DNA of 46,407 bases, taken from the NCBI GenBank assembly GCA_030693515.1, contig JAUYAK010000077.1, forward strand, positions 1-46,407, in the 5' to 3' direction. Shown here piece after piece: positions 27,277 to 35,530 of the stretch. Under the pieces are notes generated by a model, which made no database searches, was not told the DNA's origin, and was given only the letters and a program-made list of their open reading frames with translations. This stretch comes from Opitutaceae bacterium. GTDB lineage: Bacteria > Verrucomicrobiota > Verrucomicrobiia > Opitutales > Opitutaceae. Position 1 is the first letter of the stretch, and the number at the start of each line of letters is the position of its first letter. The position numbers and the translations under genes were made by a program.

Positions 27277-28305
27277 ATGGCCCTCCCTTCGCTTCCGCTC
27301 CGGTCCGGCGTGTTCGCCGCGCTCCTCGCCCTCGTCGCCGGCTGCGGCAAAGCCCCGGCAACCGCCGAGGCCGCCAAGTCCGGCCGCACGGAGATTCGCT
27401 TCGCGCACGCCCACGCGCCCGATGCCAACGCGGAGCTGCACTTCACCGCCACGGCTTTTGCCGAGGCGCTGGCGCCGCTCTCGGCGCGGCTCAACGTGCG
27501 GATTTTCCCGCAGGGCACCTTGGGCAGCGAGCGCGAGGTCTATGAGGGCATGCAGCTCGGCTCCGGCGCGGCCTGCACCGTCACCGGCACTGCGATCCTC
27601 AACAATTTCGACCAGCGCATCGGCGTGCTCGATCTGCCCTACCTCTGGCAGGACTACGATCATGTGCACCGCGTGCTCGATGGCGAAGTGGGCCGTGATC
27701 TCGCCGCAGGTTTGGAGAAGCAGGGCCTCATCCTCCTCGCGTGGATCGACGGCTGGGGCTACCGCAACCTGATCACCACGCAGAAAGCGGTGAAGACGGT
27801 CGAGGATGCGCGCGGCCTGAAGATTCGCACCATCCCCACGCCGGTCTATCTCGCCGCGCTCCGCCTCATGGGCACCAACCCCACGCCGATGGCCTACGGC
27901 GAAATCTACACCGGCCTCCAGACCGGGGTGATTGACGGGTTTGAGCAGGCGCCCGCCATCGTGGTCGCGGAGAAATTCTACGAGGTCACGAAACACATGA
28001 CGCTCACGGCCCATCTCTTCCCGGTGATCGTCGTGTGCTACTCCAAGGCCCAGTGGGATCGCCTCGGCGCCGAGGATCAGGCTCAGGTCCGCCAAGCCGC
28101 GGGCGTGGCGCGCGATCGCGGCCGTGCGCTCGCTCCGGTGCGCGACGCCGAGAGCCTGAAGCTCCTCCGCGATCGCGGCATGGCGATGCACGAGATCGAC
28201 ACGACCGCGTGGCAGCAGGCCGCGATCAAGCTTCAGGATCAGCTCGCTGCCGAGCGCGGCGCGACCGACCTGCTGGGCAAGATCCGCGCCGCGGCGAAAA
28301 AATGA
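27277..28305 (+). CDS. dctP: TRAP transporter substrate-binding protein DctP
   Basis: 342 residues with a lipoprotein signal (lipobox V-A-G-C, Cys23), so it is tethered to the membrane and not freely periplasmic. The DctP-family fold is recognised by the start EIRFAHAHAPDANAELHF, RLNVRIFPQGTLGSEREVYEGMQLGSG, the lid LDLPYLW, the conserved GLKIRTIPTPVYLAALRLMGTNPTPMAYGE-type region with its carboxylate-binding Arg, and TGVIDGFEQAPA. It is the first gene of a DctP-DctQ-DctM-epimerase-propeller operon. DctPs usually bind organic anions; the neighbouring dipeptide epimerase hints at an acyl-dipeptide or acidic amino-acid ligand, which is an inference. Confidence 0.95.
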   Translation: MALPSLPLRSGVFAALLALVAGCGKAPATAEAAKSGRTEIRFAHAHAPDANAELHFTATAFAEALAPLSARLNVRIFPQGTLGSEREVYEGMQLGSGAACTVTGTAILNNFDQRIGVLDLPYLWQDYDHVHRVLDGEVGRDLAAGLEKQGLILLAWIDGWGYRNLITTQKAVKTVEDARGLKIRTIPTPVYLAALRLMGTNPTPMAYGEIYTGLQTGVIDGFEQAPAIVVAEKFYEVTKHMTLTAHLFPVIVVCYSKAQWDRLGAEDQAQVRQAAGVARDRGRALAPVRDAESLKLLRDRGMAMHEIDTTAWQQAAIKLQDQLAAERGATDLLGKIRAAAKK

Positions 28306-28844
28306 AGGCCCTCGCCCACGCCGTCGGCCGCGTCGTCGCCCTCGCCGATCGGGCCGCCGAGCTGCTGATCGTGGCGCTCTTTGCCGCGATCGTGCTGGTG
28401 GGCGGGTTGCAGGTGCTCTGCCGCTACGCGTTCAACGCCTCGCTGAGCTGGAGCGAGGAATTCCAGCGCTACGGCCTCATCTGGATCGTGTTTCTTGCGA
28501 TCGTCGTCGGCTACCGGCGCGGGGCGCACATCGGCATGGGGCTTTTTCTGGAAAAAATGCCGCGCGCCGTGCAGCGGCCGATGGGCGTGTGCATCGACTT
28601 CCTGTGGCTCGCGCTCGGCGGGGCGATGGTGGTCTTCACCGCGGCCTACGCGTCGGCTTCGGGCCTCACGTTCTGGCGCAGCGTGGCGCGGCAGAGCAGC
28701 GCCGGCATGGGCGTGCGGATGGATGTCATCTATGCGTGCATCGTGATCGGCGGCGTCTACCTCGTGCTCGCCGCGCTGCACAACCTGTTGCGCCGCGCCG
28801 CGGGCGAGGCCCCGGTGATCCTCGCGGAGAGGCCGCCATGCTGA
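28302..28844 (+). CDS. dctQ: TRAP transporter small permease DctQ
   Basis: 180 residues with four predicted membrane segments (about 20-40, 55-72, 92-115, 135-158). The family core FNASLSWSEEFQRYGLIWIVFLA matches the conserved W-S-E-E-x-x-R-x-x-x-x-W of DctQ, and the following short loop holds RRGAHIGM. The ATG overlaps the DctP stop (ATGA), so the two are coupled, and the end overlaps DctM by 7 bases. Forms the membrane complex with DctM and accepts substrate from DctP in a Na+-driven symport typical of TRAP systems. Confidence 0.93.
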   Translation: MKALAHAVGRVVALADRAAELLIVALFAAIVLVGGLQVLCRYAFNASLSWSEEFQRYGLIWIVFLAIVVGYRRGAHIGMGLFLEKMPRAVQRPMGVCIDFLWLALGGAMVVFTAAYASASGLTFWRSVARQSSAGMGVRMDVIYACIVIGGVYLVLAALHNLLRRAAGEAPVILAERPPC

Positions 28845-30127
28845 TCGGGCTCTGCGTCGCGCTGCTGGCGCTGATCTTCCTGGGCGTGCCGGTGATCCTC
28901 GCGATCGGCGCGGTGGCGCTTGGCGGCATTCTGGCGCTGCCGGAGCTGGCGCCGGTGGAGTTTCCGCGGAAAATGTTCGCGGCGGTGGATTCGTTCAGCC
29001 TGCTGGCGCTGCCCTACTTCATCCTCGCGGGCGAGCTGATGGTGCGCGGCGGCATGAGCCGGCGGCTGGTGGAGTTTGCCGAGTCGCTCGTCGGCCACCT
29101 GCGCGGCGGGCTCGGCCACGCGACGGTGCTGGCCAACATGATTTTTGCCAACGTGACGGGCTCCTCCGTGGCCTCGACCTCGGCCATCGGCTCGCTGATG
29201 GCGCCGGAGATGAAGGCGCGCGGCTACAAGGGCGGCTTCATCGCGTCGCTCGCCGCGACCTCCGGCGTGATCGGCGCGATCATCCCGCCGAGCATGGTGA
29301 TGGTCGTCTATGGCGCGATGGCGGGCGTCTCGATCGGCGGGCTCTTCCTTGGCGGGTTTCTGCCGGGGCTGCTCATCACGGGTCTGCTCATGCTCGTGGT
29401 GCATTTGCACGGATATCATCCGAGTTTCCCGGAGATTCGCGCGACGACCGGGAAGTTCAGTGTCCGCCGCGCGGCGGGGACCTTGCCCCGCGTGTGGGTC
29501 GCCGTGCTCGCGCCGGTGATCATCCTGGGCGGGATCATGGCGGGCATCTTCACCGCGACGGAGGCGGGCGTGGTGGCGTGCTTCTATGCGCTGATCGTGG
29601 CGATGTTTGTCTATCGGTCGGTGACGCTGCGGGACCTCCCGCGCATTCTGCTCAACGCCGCGGTCACGACCACCGTGGTGCTCGGCATCATCGCGGTGGC
29701 AGGCGCGCTCGGCTGGCTGCTCACCTACCTCAACTTCACCGAGATCGTCGGGAGCTGGCTGCTCGGCGTCTCGGACCAGGGCTGGGTCGTGCTGCTGGTG
29801 CTGCTCGGCCTCATGCTCCTGCTCACGATGTTCATCGAGTCGCTGGCCGTGCTGATCATCCTCACGCCGCTCATCGTGAAGATCGGCGCGACCTTCGGCC
29901 TCGATCCCATCTACCTGGGGATGCTGGTTATCATGACCACGCAGATCGGCGGCACCACGCCGCCTGTGGCGGTGTGCCTCTTTGTCGGCACCAGCATCGC
30001 GGGCTGCCGCTACGACGAGACGATCCGCCGCTGCTGGCCGTTTGTCGCCGCGCTGATGCTCGCGCTGATCCTGGTCTTCCTGATGCCCGGCTTGGCGACT
30101 TGGATCCCGCGCACTTTCCTGAAATGA
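28838..30127 (+). CDS. dctM: TRAP transporter large permease DctM
   Basis: 429 residues, about 11-12 membrane segments. Family hallmarks are LFLGVPVILAIG at the N-terminus, ANMIFANVTGSSVASTSAIGS (first re-entrant hairpin with the Na+-binding Ser/Thr/Asn cluster) and TSGVIGAIIPPSMVMVVYG. A repeat of this pattern comes later: MFIESLAVLIILTPL and TTQIGGTTPPVAVCLFVG. The repeated IPPS/TPPV elements mark the two-fold inverted symmetry of the transport domain. Stop at 30127 lies 16 bases before the epimerase start. Confidence 0.95.
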   Translation: MLIGLCVALLALIFLGVPVILAIGAVALGGILALPELAPVEFPRKMFAAVDSFSLLALPYFILAGELMVRGGMSRRLVEFAESLVGHLRGGLGHATVLANMIFANVTGSSVASTSAIGSLMAPEMKARGYKGGFIASLAATSGVIGAIIPPSMVMVVYGAMAGVSIGGLFLGGFLPGLLITGLLMLVVHLHGYHPSFPEIRATTGKFSVRRAAGTLPRVWVAVLAPVIILGGIMAGIFTATEAGVVACFYALIVAMFVYRSVTLRDLPRILLNAAVTTTVVLGIIAVAGALGWLLTYLNFTEIVGSWLLGVSDQGWVVLLVLLGLMLLLTMFIESLAVLIILTPLIVKIGATFGLDPIYLGMLVIMTTQIGGTTPPVAVCLFVGTSIAGCRYDETIRRCWPFVAALMLALILVFLMPGLATWIPRTFLK

Positions 30128-30143
30128 CCGCGCCCGGCTTCGC

Positions 30144-31169
30144 ATGATCATTCGCCACCAGCCCTACACGCTCGAGCTGCGCCATGCCTTCGGCATCGCC
30201 GCACACACACGCACCACCACGCCCGCTACGCTCGTCGAGATCGAGCACGCTGGCCTCACTGGCTACGGCGAGGCCGCAATGCCGCCGTATCTCGGCGAAT
30301 CGCAGGCGAGCGCCGCGGCGTTCTGCAATCGCGCGGCGCCGCTGCTGGCCGCAGTGCGGGATCCTTTTCAACTGGAGGAAATCCTGCCGGCCCTCGATGC
30401 GCTTGCTGCCGGCAACACGGCCGCGAAGGCGGCGCTCGACATCGCGCTGCACGACTGGGTGGGGAAAAAACTCGGCGCGCCGTGGTTCCGCCTCTGGGGC
30501 CTCGACGCAGCGAAGGCTCCCGTGACGTCGTTCACCATCGGCATCGATACGCCGGAGATCGTGCGCGAGAAAACCCGCGAGGCCGCGATCTACAAAATCA
30601 TCAAGGTGAAGCTCGGCCGCAGCCCGGAGAGCGATCGCGAGATGATCGAGGCCATCCGCTCGGTCACGGCCGCGCCGATCACCGTCGATGCGAACCAGGG
30701 CTGGAAAAATCGCGACGAGGCCCTGCGCATGATCGAGTGGCTGGCGGGGCGCGGCGTGGTCTTCATCGAGCAGCCAATGCCGAAGGAGCAGGCCGAGGAC
30801 ACTACCTGGCTCCGCGCGCGCAGTCCGCTGCCGCTCATCGCCGACGAAAGCTGCCAGCGTCTCGCCGATGTGGCGCGCTGCGCGGACTCCTTTCACGGCA
30901 TCAACATCAAGCTGATGAAGTGCACCGGCCTTCGCGAGGCGCACACGATGATCCGGCTCGCGCGGGCCCTCGGCCTGAAGGTGATGCTCGGTTGCATGAC
31001 CGAGACCTCGTGCGCAATTTCGGCCGCCGCGCAGCTCTCGCCGCTCGTCGATTGGGCTGACCTCGACGGCGCGGTGCTGATCAAAAACGACTGCTTTGAC
31101 GGCGCGACCATCGTGGACGGGAAAATCACGTTGCCCGAACGGCCCGGCATAGGCGTGGTGAAAAAATGA
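30144..31169 (+). CDS. Dipeptide epimerase (enolase superfamily, muconate-lactonizing subgroup)
   Basis: 341 residues. Conserved enolase-superfamily residues: the K-x-K base pair K154-V-K156 in IKVKLG, metal ligands D182 (VDANQGW), E209 (FIEQPMP) and D234 (IADESC), and the second-side base region NIKLMKC with K256 and K259. The C-terminal DLDGAVLIKND contains the D-x-D motif that in L-Ala-D/L-Glu epimerases binds the dipeptide alpha-ammonium group. Reverses the configuration at the second residue of dipeptides such as L-Ala-D-Glu from murein. Immediate downstream position to a TRAP transporter suggests import and use of cell-wall or peptide fragments. The start ATG overlaps no gene; its stop overlaps the propeller gene by 4 bases. 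Confidence 0.9.
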   Translation: MIIRHQPYTLELRHAFGIAAHTRTTTPATLVEIEHAGLTGYGEAAMPPYLGESQASAAAFCNRAAPLLAAVRDPFQLEEILPALDALAAGNTAAKAALDIALHDWVGKKLGAPWFRLWGLDAAKAPVTSFTIGIDTPEIVREKTREAAIYKIIKVKLGRSPESDREMIEAIRSVTAAPITVDANQGWKNRDEALRMIEWLAGRGVVFIEQPMPKEQAEDTTWLRARSPLPLIADESCQRLADVARCADSFHGINIKLMKCTGLREAHTMIRLARALGLKVMLGCMTETSCAISAAAQLSPLVDWADLDGAVLIKNDCFDGATIVDGKITLPERPGIGVVKK

Positions 31170-32554
31170 AAACGCGCCTCCTTTTTGCCTTGGGATTAAT
31201 TTCAGCCGCGGGCGCGCAGCAGCCGTTTGCCGAGTTGAAATTCCACGCGCCGCCGCGCGCGCTGCCGGCGGGCGTGGTCACGGAGGACTGGCCGCACTTT
31301 CTCGGGCCGCACCGCGATGCCACCACGCGCGAGACCAAGCTGCTGGACCGCTGGCCGGCGGACGGCCCGAAGCTCGTCTGGGAGATGACGCGCGGCGAGG
31401 GCTACGCCTGCCCTACGATCGCGGAGGGACGGCTCGTTTATTTTCACCGCGTGGGCGAACGCGAGACGGTCGAATGCCTCGAGCCGGAGACGGGTCGGCG
31501 CTTCTGGCGCTTTGATTATCCGGTGGCCTACGAGGATCGTTATGGCTTCAGCCCCGGGCCGCGGGCCAGCGCGGTGATCGAGGAGGGGCGCGTCTTTGTC
31601 GCGGGCGTGACGGCGATGCTGCACTGCCTCGACTTGAAAACGGGTGCCGTGATCTGGAAACGTGATCTGCGCGCAGACTACGGTGTGCCGACGGGATTTT
31701 TTGGCTACGGCCCGACGCCCTGCGTGTGGCAGGAAAAACTCATCGTGACTGTCGGTGGTAAACATCCCGAAGGGGGCCCGGGCGTGAGCGTCGCCGCGTT
31801 GGACAAGGCCACGGGCAAAACACTCTGGACCGCCGTTGATGCGTGGGGCGCAGATTACGCCTCGCCGATCGTCACGCGGATCCGTGGGCGCGACGTGGTG
31901 CTCGCAGTCCTGGGCGGTGAGAGCCGGCCCGCCGCCGGCGGCCTGCTCACGATCGATCCGGCGGACGGACGCGTGCTGGATCGCTTCTCGTGGCGGGCGC
32001 GGACCTACGAGTCGGTGATTGCCGGGACCGCGTTCGCGGTGGACGACCGGCGGGTGTTCATCTCGGAGTGCTACGAAAAGGGCGGCGTGCTGCTGGAGTT
32101 CGACGAGCAGATGAAGGCGCGCCCGGCCTGGACGCAGCGGGACTTTGGCTTGCACTGGACGGCGCCCACCAAAATCGGCGGGCACCTCTATGGCTTTGCC
32201 GGGCGCAACCCGCCCGACACCGAGCTGCGCTGCCTCGATCTGGCCACGGGCCAGATCCCCTGGCGCGACGACACGCGTTTCGAGGAGGGCGGGCGGGTGC
32301 AGAGCTTCTTTCGTGGTTCGATCCTAAGCGCAGGCGGGCGCGTGTTCGCGCTGGGTGAGGACGGTTTGCTCGCGGAGTTTGAGCTCTCACCCAAAGGCCT
32401 AGCGGTGCGGCAGCGGGTGCGGCTCTTCAGCGCGACCTCGACGTGGACGCTTCCCGCGCTGCACCGCGGCCTGCTCTATGTCGCGCAAAACACCGCGGAT
32501 GTCCGCGGCGGCCACACCCCGCGGATCGTGTGCTACGATTTGCGCGGGGAATAA
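31166..32554 (+). CDS. Exported PQQ-binding-like beta-propeller protein
   Basis: 462 residues with a signal peptide (MKTRLLFALGLISAAGA). The mature part begins EDWPHFLGPHRDATTRETKLL, the lead typical of PQQ_2/BamB-like seven- or eight-bladed propellers in Planctomycetes and Verrucomicrobia. Blade ends with [LI]D-x-x-T-G-x-x-x-W recur: LEPETGRRFWR, LDLKTGAVIWK, LDKATGKTLWT, LDLATGQIPWR. Most such proteins bind no PQQ and act in protein or polysaccharide interaction in the periplasm. The ATG overlaps the epimerase stop (ATGA), so it is the last cistron of the TRAP operon. The operon context suggests a periplasmic accessory, not BamB, although BamB is structurally similar. Confidence 0.83.
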   Translation: MKTRLLFALGLISAAGAQQPFAELKFHAPPRALPAGVVTEDWPHFLGPHRDATTRETKLLDRWPADGPKLVWEMTRGEGYACPTIAEGRLVYFHRVGERETVECLEPETGRRFWRFDYPVAYEDRYGFSPGPRASAVIEEGRVFVAGVTAMLHCLDLKTGAVIWKRDLRADYGVPTGFFGYGPTPCVWQEKLIVTVGGKHPEGGPGVSVAALDKATGKTLWTAVDAWGADYASPIVTRIRGRDVVLAVLGGESRPAAGGLLTIDPADGRVLDRFSWRARTYESVIAGTAFAVDDRRVFISECYEKGGVLLEFDEQMKARPAWTQRDFGLHWTAPTKIGGHLYGFAGRNPPDTELRCLDLATGQIPWRDDTRFEEGGRVQSFFRGSILSAGGRVFALGEDGLLAEFELSPKGLAVRQRVRLFSATSTWTLPALHRGLLYVAQNTADVRGGHTPRIVCYDLRGE

Positions 32555-32596
32555 ACGCGCCTCCGATCGACTAACCCGCATCGATCACGCTAAAGA

Positions 32597-32704
32597 GGCC
32601 AAGGCATTGGCCACAGAGAACACGGAGCGATGACACGGAGGTCACGGAGCAAGACAGGGTTTGGCTCTGTGAACTCTGTGTCGGAGCTCTGTGCGCTCTG
32701 TGGC
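32597..32704. repeat. CACAGAG-type noncoding inverted repeat
   Basis: Two imperfect arms of about 41 bases (32610-32650 and 32663-32704) fold back on each other. The left arm contains CACAGAG once and CACGGAG three times; the right arm has their complements (CTCTGTG). Where the bases differ, many pairs are G-U in RNA. Spacing of the heptamers is near 9-13 bases. A small perfect stem GGCCAAggcaTTGGCC adjoins at 32597-32612. No convincing gene is present in 32555-32792; weak frames on the minus strand that translate into Cys/Leu/Ser-rich peptides are by-products of the repeat. Confidence 0.7.
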
Positions 32705-32792
32705 GAACCGGAAGCCGCATAAATGTGAGACATTCCGGCTGAGCAATTGGCTCGACCGCTCCGGCCTGCGTGCAAAACTTCTCGCGCACTGC

Positions 32793-32868
32793 GGGCCTAT
32801 AGCTCAACGGTTAGAGCAGAGGACTCATAATCCTTTGGTTCTGGGTTCAAATCCCAGTGGGCCCACCA
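32793..32868 (+). tRNA. tRNA with CAU anticodon, probably tRNA-Ile2 (or tRNA-Met)
   Basis: 76 bases with CCA encoded. Acceptor stem GGGCCTA pairs with TGGGCCC, D arm GCTC-GAGC, anticodon stem closes the loop CTCATAA with CAT at positions 34-36, and the T arm is CTGGG-TTCAAAT-CCCAG. Discriminator base is A. Pairs C4-G69 and C5-G68 are those that mark tRNA-Ile2 for lysidine modification by TilS in E. coli; elongator tRNA-Met of E. coli has U4-A69. The initiator tRNA is excluded because pair 1-72 is a normal G-C and no GGG/CCC initiator anticodon stem is present. Identity between Ile2 and elongator Met remains a judgement. Confidence 0.93.
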
Positions 32869-32895
32869 GTGTGTGCTTGTGGCGCCGCGGACCGC

Positions 32896-33903
32896 TTATT
32901 TTTTCGCGGCGCGCGGGCGGGGCAGGAGGGGAAGCGCGTTGCCCGGGACGATTAGCGGCGCAGCCAGAAAGACCTGAGCCGAGCCCGGATCGACGGTCAC
33001 GAGCACGGCGTGAAAATCGGCGGCGCCGAAGGTCTCGAGGCGGGTCACGTTGGCGAGGGGCTCGGAGTTTTTCTCGAAACGCAGCCCGGCTTCGTGGCGG
33101 AAGCGGTGTTCATCGGCGTGCACGAGCAGCACGGGCTTGGCGAAGGCGCGCGATTCGGCTTCCACGGTTTTCAGGAACAGCTCGAACCCCGCGCGGTAGC
33201 CGGCGGCGTTGCGATCGGTCTGGAAGGGCTGGGCTTGGAAAAACAGCACGAGGCCCGGCGCCGCGGTCGCGCGGGCGGCAGCGAACGCAGCGCGCACCCA
33301 CGCGGCGTTGGCGGCGTCGCGCGCGCGCCACTCTTCCATCGCGCCGGGGATGGCGGCGCTGTGGTTGTTGTTGCTGCCGACGACATGCACGGTGGCGAAG
33401 ACCACGCCGCCGTGGGTCCAGCGCGCGTTTTCGACGTAGTCGGAGAAGGTCGGATCGCGGCGCTGGGTGACGAGCGGGATGGGTTTTTTGCCGAGGCTGC
33501 GTTCCTCCGAAAAATACATCAGGCGGATGCGGGCGAGGCGCTCGGTGGGGATGTAGCGGCCGGCCTTCTCGGTGTGCGTGTCGGTCCATTCGTTGTCACC
33601 GGGCGTGTAGATGAGCGCGGTGGCGAAGGTGTTGAAGTCGTCGCGGCGCTTGAGCAGCAGGGCGTCGGTGGCTTGCTCGTCGCTGGCCATGGTGTCGCCG
33701 AGATGCACGGCGAACGCGGGCGCGTGGCGGTTGATTTCGGCAATGACGCGCGCGAAGGACGCAGCGGCATCCGGATTACGCGCGTAGGGCATGCAGCCCA
33801 GTGCGGCGAAGGTGAAGGGCGGCGGCGCGGGCTGCGCGACCCCGAGGGGTGCGAGGAGCGCCGCGAGCGCGACGAAGGCGAAAAAACCGAATCGTGGGGA
33901 CAT
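32896..33903 (-). CDS. Exported metallophosphoesterase-like protein
   Basis: 335 residues after a signal peptide (MSPRFGFFAFVALAALLAPLGVAQ). Calcineurin-like phosphoesterase fragments: the start FTFAALGCMPYARNPDAA, HLGDTMASDEQ (metal-binding GD), YTPGDNEWTD (GN-type replaced by GDN), then a late VHADEHRFRHE with a possible GH-like pair. Several canonical motifs (GDxx and GNHE) are modified. Activity is uncertain; it may bind or cleave phosphoesters in the periplasm. ATG 33903 is selected because the upstream 38 residues are basic and lack a signal. It is followed by a 220-base gap holding an imperfect hairpin (33961-33996) and the repeat at 34051, and precedes the phosphatase gene on the same strand. 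Confidence 0.68.
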   Translation of the reverse strand: MSPRFGFFAFVALAALLAPLGVAQPAPPPFTFAALGCMPYARNPDAAASFARVIAEINRHAPAFAVHLGDTMASDEQATDALLLKRRDDFNTFATALIYTPGDNEWTDTHTEKAGRYIPTERLARIRLMYFSEERSLGKKPIPLVTQRRDPTFSDYVENARWTHGGVVFATVHVVGSNNNHSAAIPGAMEEWRARDAANAAWVRAAFAAARATAAPGLVLFFQAQPFQTDRNAAGYRAGFELFLKTVEAESRAFAKPVLLVHADEHRFRHEAGLRFEKNSEPLANVTRLETFGAADFHAVLVTVDPGSAQVFLAAPLIVPGNALPLLPRPRAAKK

Positions 33904-34050
33904 AAGCGGGCGCCGGCGATCCGGCGTGGCAAGGTTCTGCTGGGACGCCGCGGAGGCGCAAGCCCGCGCCACGCGCGGATGGCCGGCGCGCGGGCTAGGG
34001 TGCAGCTTCAAATTCAATCACAGGCAGCAGCATCGCGGAGTGTGGGCTTG

Positions 34051-34127
34051 GTAGCCCTGCTCGTGATAGCAGGGGACAGCCGGAAACTTGAGCGGCGGGC
34101 CGTCCCGCCACTCACGAGGCGGGCTAC
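34051..34127. repeat. REPIN-like inverted repeat (copy 2)
   Basis: Starts GTAGCCCTGCTCGTGATAGC and ends CGGGCTAC. On the opposite strand the right arm reads GTAGCCCGCCTCGTGAGTGG, so the two GTAG-initiated arms mirror each other around a spacer CCGGAAACTTGAGC. The CTA at 34124-34126 is the TAG stop codon of the phosphatase gene on the minus strand. The internal sequence differs from copies 1 and 4. Confidence 0.7.
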
Positions 34128-35500
34128 AACGAACCGGCGGGTGTCGTCTTCGGTGGGCGGCGCGTTTCGACGGGGAGCGTTTCCAGCAGCTCGTTGGCGC
34201 GGCCCTCGCGCTTGCGGAGCGTGAAGGCGTCGTAGAGGCGGTTGGTCGCGGTGCGCGCCTCGTAGCGCAGCTCGCCGCCGTCGACGGTGATGATTTGGAA
34301 AAGCTGCGTGTCCTCCGCGGTGCGCACGGCCCAGGCGTCCGACATCAGATCATACATCTTGGGGCCGCTCACCGAGACGACATACACGGTGCCGATAGCG
34401 GGATCGTAGACTTGGTTGTAGCCCTTGGCGGCATTGACGGAGCCGACGCGCGCCCGGCCGGCCATGTCGCCGCTGCGGGCGTAGGTGTGGTCGTGACCGG
34501 TGAGCACGAGATCGACCTTGAACTCGTCGATGAGCGGCTTCCACAGCGCACGGAGCTTCGGGTTGTCGCGGTCGTTGGCCGGCGAGAAAATCGGATGGTG
34601 AAACGTGAGCACGGTCCAGCGCTGCGGGTTTTTCTCCAGCACGGCGCGCAACCAGGGAACCTGCTCCTCGTGCAGCCGGTTGGAATCGAGCGAGACGATG
34701 CGTGTGCCTTGGTAGTCGAACCAGTAGCAGGTCTCGGCGAGTTCCGCGGGACCGTGCTCCGGCAACGTGAACTGCGGGCGCCACTGCATGCTGAGCGCAC
34801 GCGGGGCGTTGGCGTCCTTTTCGTCGAGCTTCGCATACTCGTGATTCCCGGGCGTGGGGACGACGGGGATCGTGGCGTTGACCCACGCGGGGGCGCCGTG
34901 CCACTCGCCCCACTGGCCGTCGCGGTGGGCGTTGTTGATCAGATCGCCGGCGTGGAGCGTGAAGGCCGCGCGCGGCGCCTCGCGAAACGCCTCGCGGAAG
35001 ACGCGCGACCAATGCGTGCGCACGTCGTTCTGCGCATCACCGAAGTAGACAAACGTGAACTTCTTCGCGTCGCGGCTTGCCGTGCGGAAGTGGAACCACT
35101 CGCTCCAGTTCACGCCGTCGCCCACGCGGTAGGCATAGAGCGTGTCGGGCGTGAGTCCGGTGAACTCCGCCGAGTGGTAGTGCGCTTCGCTGAGATCGGT
35201 CGTGAGCGTTTGGGTGCGCGCGGCGACCGACTCGCCCTTGAGCGAGCGCCCGGCCTCGTTGGCGACAGCAAACTCGGCGACGGCGCGAGTGATGGTGGTA
35301 TCGGTGCGCCAGGTCACGGCCTGCGAGGTCGCGGGATCCCCGCGCCAGGTGAGGACGATGCGATCGGGGAGCGGGCGCGGCGCGTGCGCGAGTTTGTCGG
35401 AGTAGGGCGTGCCGGGGACATGAACGTGGTTTTCGTGACCGACGAGCGGGAGCGTGAGGACGAAGACAGCGAGCGGGTAGTGGAGCGAGAGGGTGCGCAT
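34124..35500 (-). CDS. Purple-acid-phosphatase-like exported metallophosphoesterase
   Basis: 458 residues with a signal peptide-like N-terminus (MRTLSLHYPLAVFVLTLPLVG). An N-terminal fibronectin-III/PAP-N domain (ITRAVAEF..., TGLTPDTLYAYRVGDG) is followed by the calcineurin-like catalytic domain. Its five blocks are all present: GDAQND, GDLINN, GNHEY, FHHPIFS and GHDHTYAR. This two-domain architecture is typical of purple acid phosphatases, which have an Fe(III)-M(II) centre and hydrolyse phosphomonoesters. The Tyr ligand of PAPs would be in TFVYFGDAQ (Y just before the GD block), a plausible but unproven assignment. It is adjacent to another phosphoesterase and a TonB receptor, suggesting organic-phosphate scavenging. 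Start at ATG 35500 because a longer frame reads through the repeat at 35531. Confidence 0.9.
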   Translation of the reverse strand: MRTLSLHYPLAVFVLTLPLVGHENHVHVPGTPYSDKLAHAPRPLPDRIVLTWRGDPATSQAVTWRTDTTITRAVAEFAVANEAGRSLKGESVAARTQTLTTDLSEAHYHSAEFTGLTPDTLYAYRVGDGVNWSEWFHFRTASRDAKKFTFVYFGDAQNDVRTHWSRVFREAFREAPRAAFTLHAGDLINNAHRDGQWGEWHGAPAWVNATIPVVPTPGNHEYAKLDEKDANAPRALSMQWRPQFTLPEHGPAELAETCYWFDYQGTRIVSLDSNRLHEEQVPWLRAVLEKNPQRWTVLTFHHPIFSPANDRDNPKLRALWKPLIDEFKVDLVLTGHDHTYARSGDMAGRARVGSVNAAKGYNQVYDPAIGTVYVVSVSGPKMYDLMSDAWAVRTAEDTQLFQIITVDGGELRYEARTATNRLYDAFTLRKREGRANELLETLPVETRRPPKTTPAGSL

Positions 35501-35530
35501 GGCGGGAATGGGATGGGGCGTGGAAAAGGA

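Noticed and set aside
32571-32807. Small minus-strand frame of 78 residues over the CACAGAG repeat
   Set aside because: The translation is the repeat read as protein (Ser/Leu/Cys/Arg-rich), it overlaps the tRNA and has no family similarity.
33961-33996. Short G/C stem (AGCCCGCGC...GCGCGGGCT) upstream of the phosphoesterase gene
   Set aside because: It lacks GTAG ends, has a large loop and no U-tract; in DNA this rich in G and C it can arise by chance.
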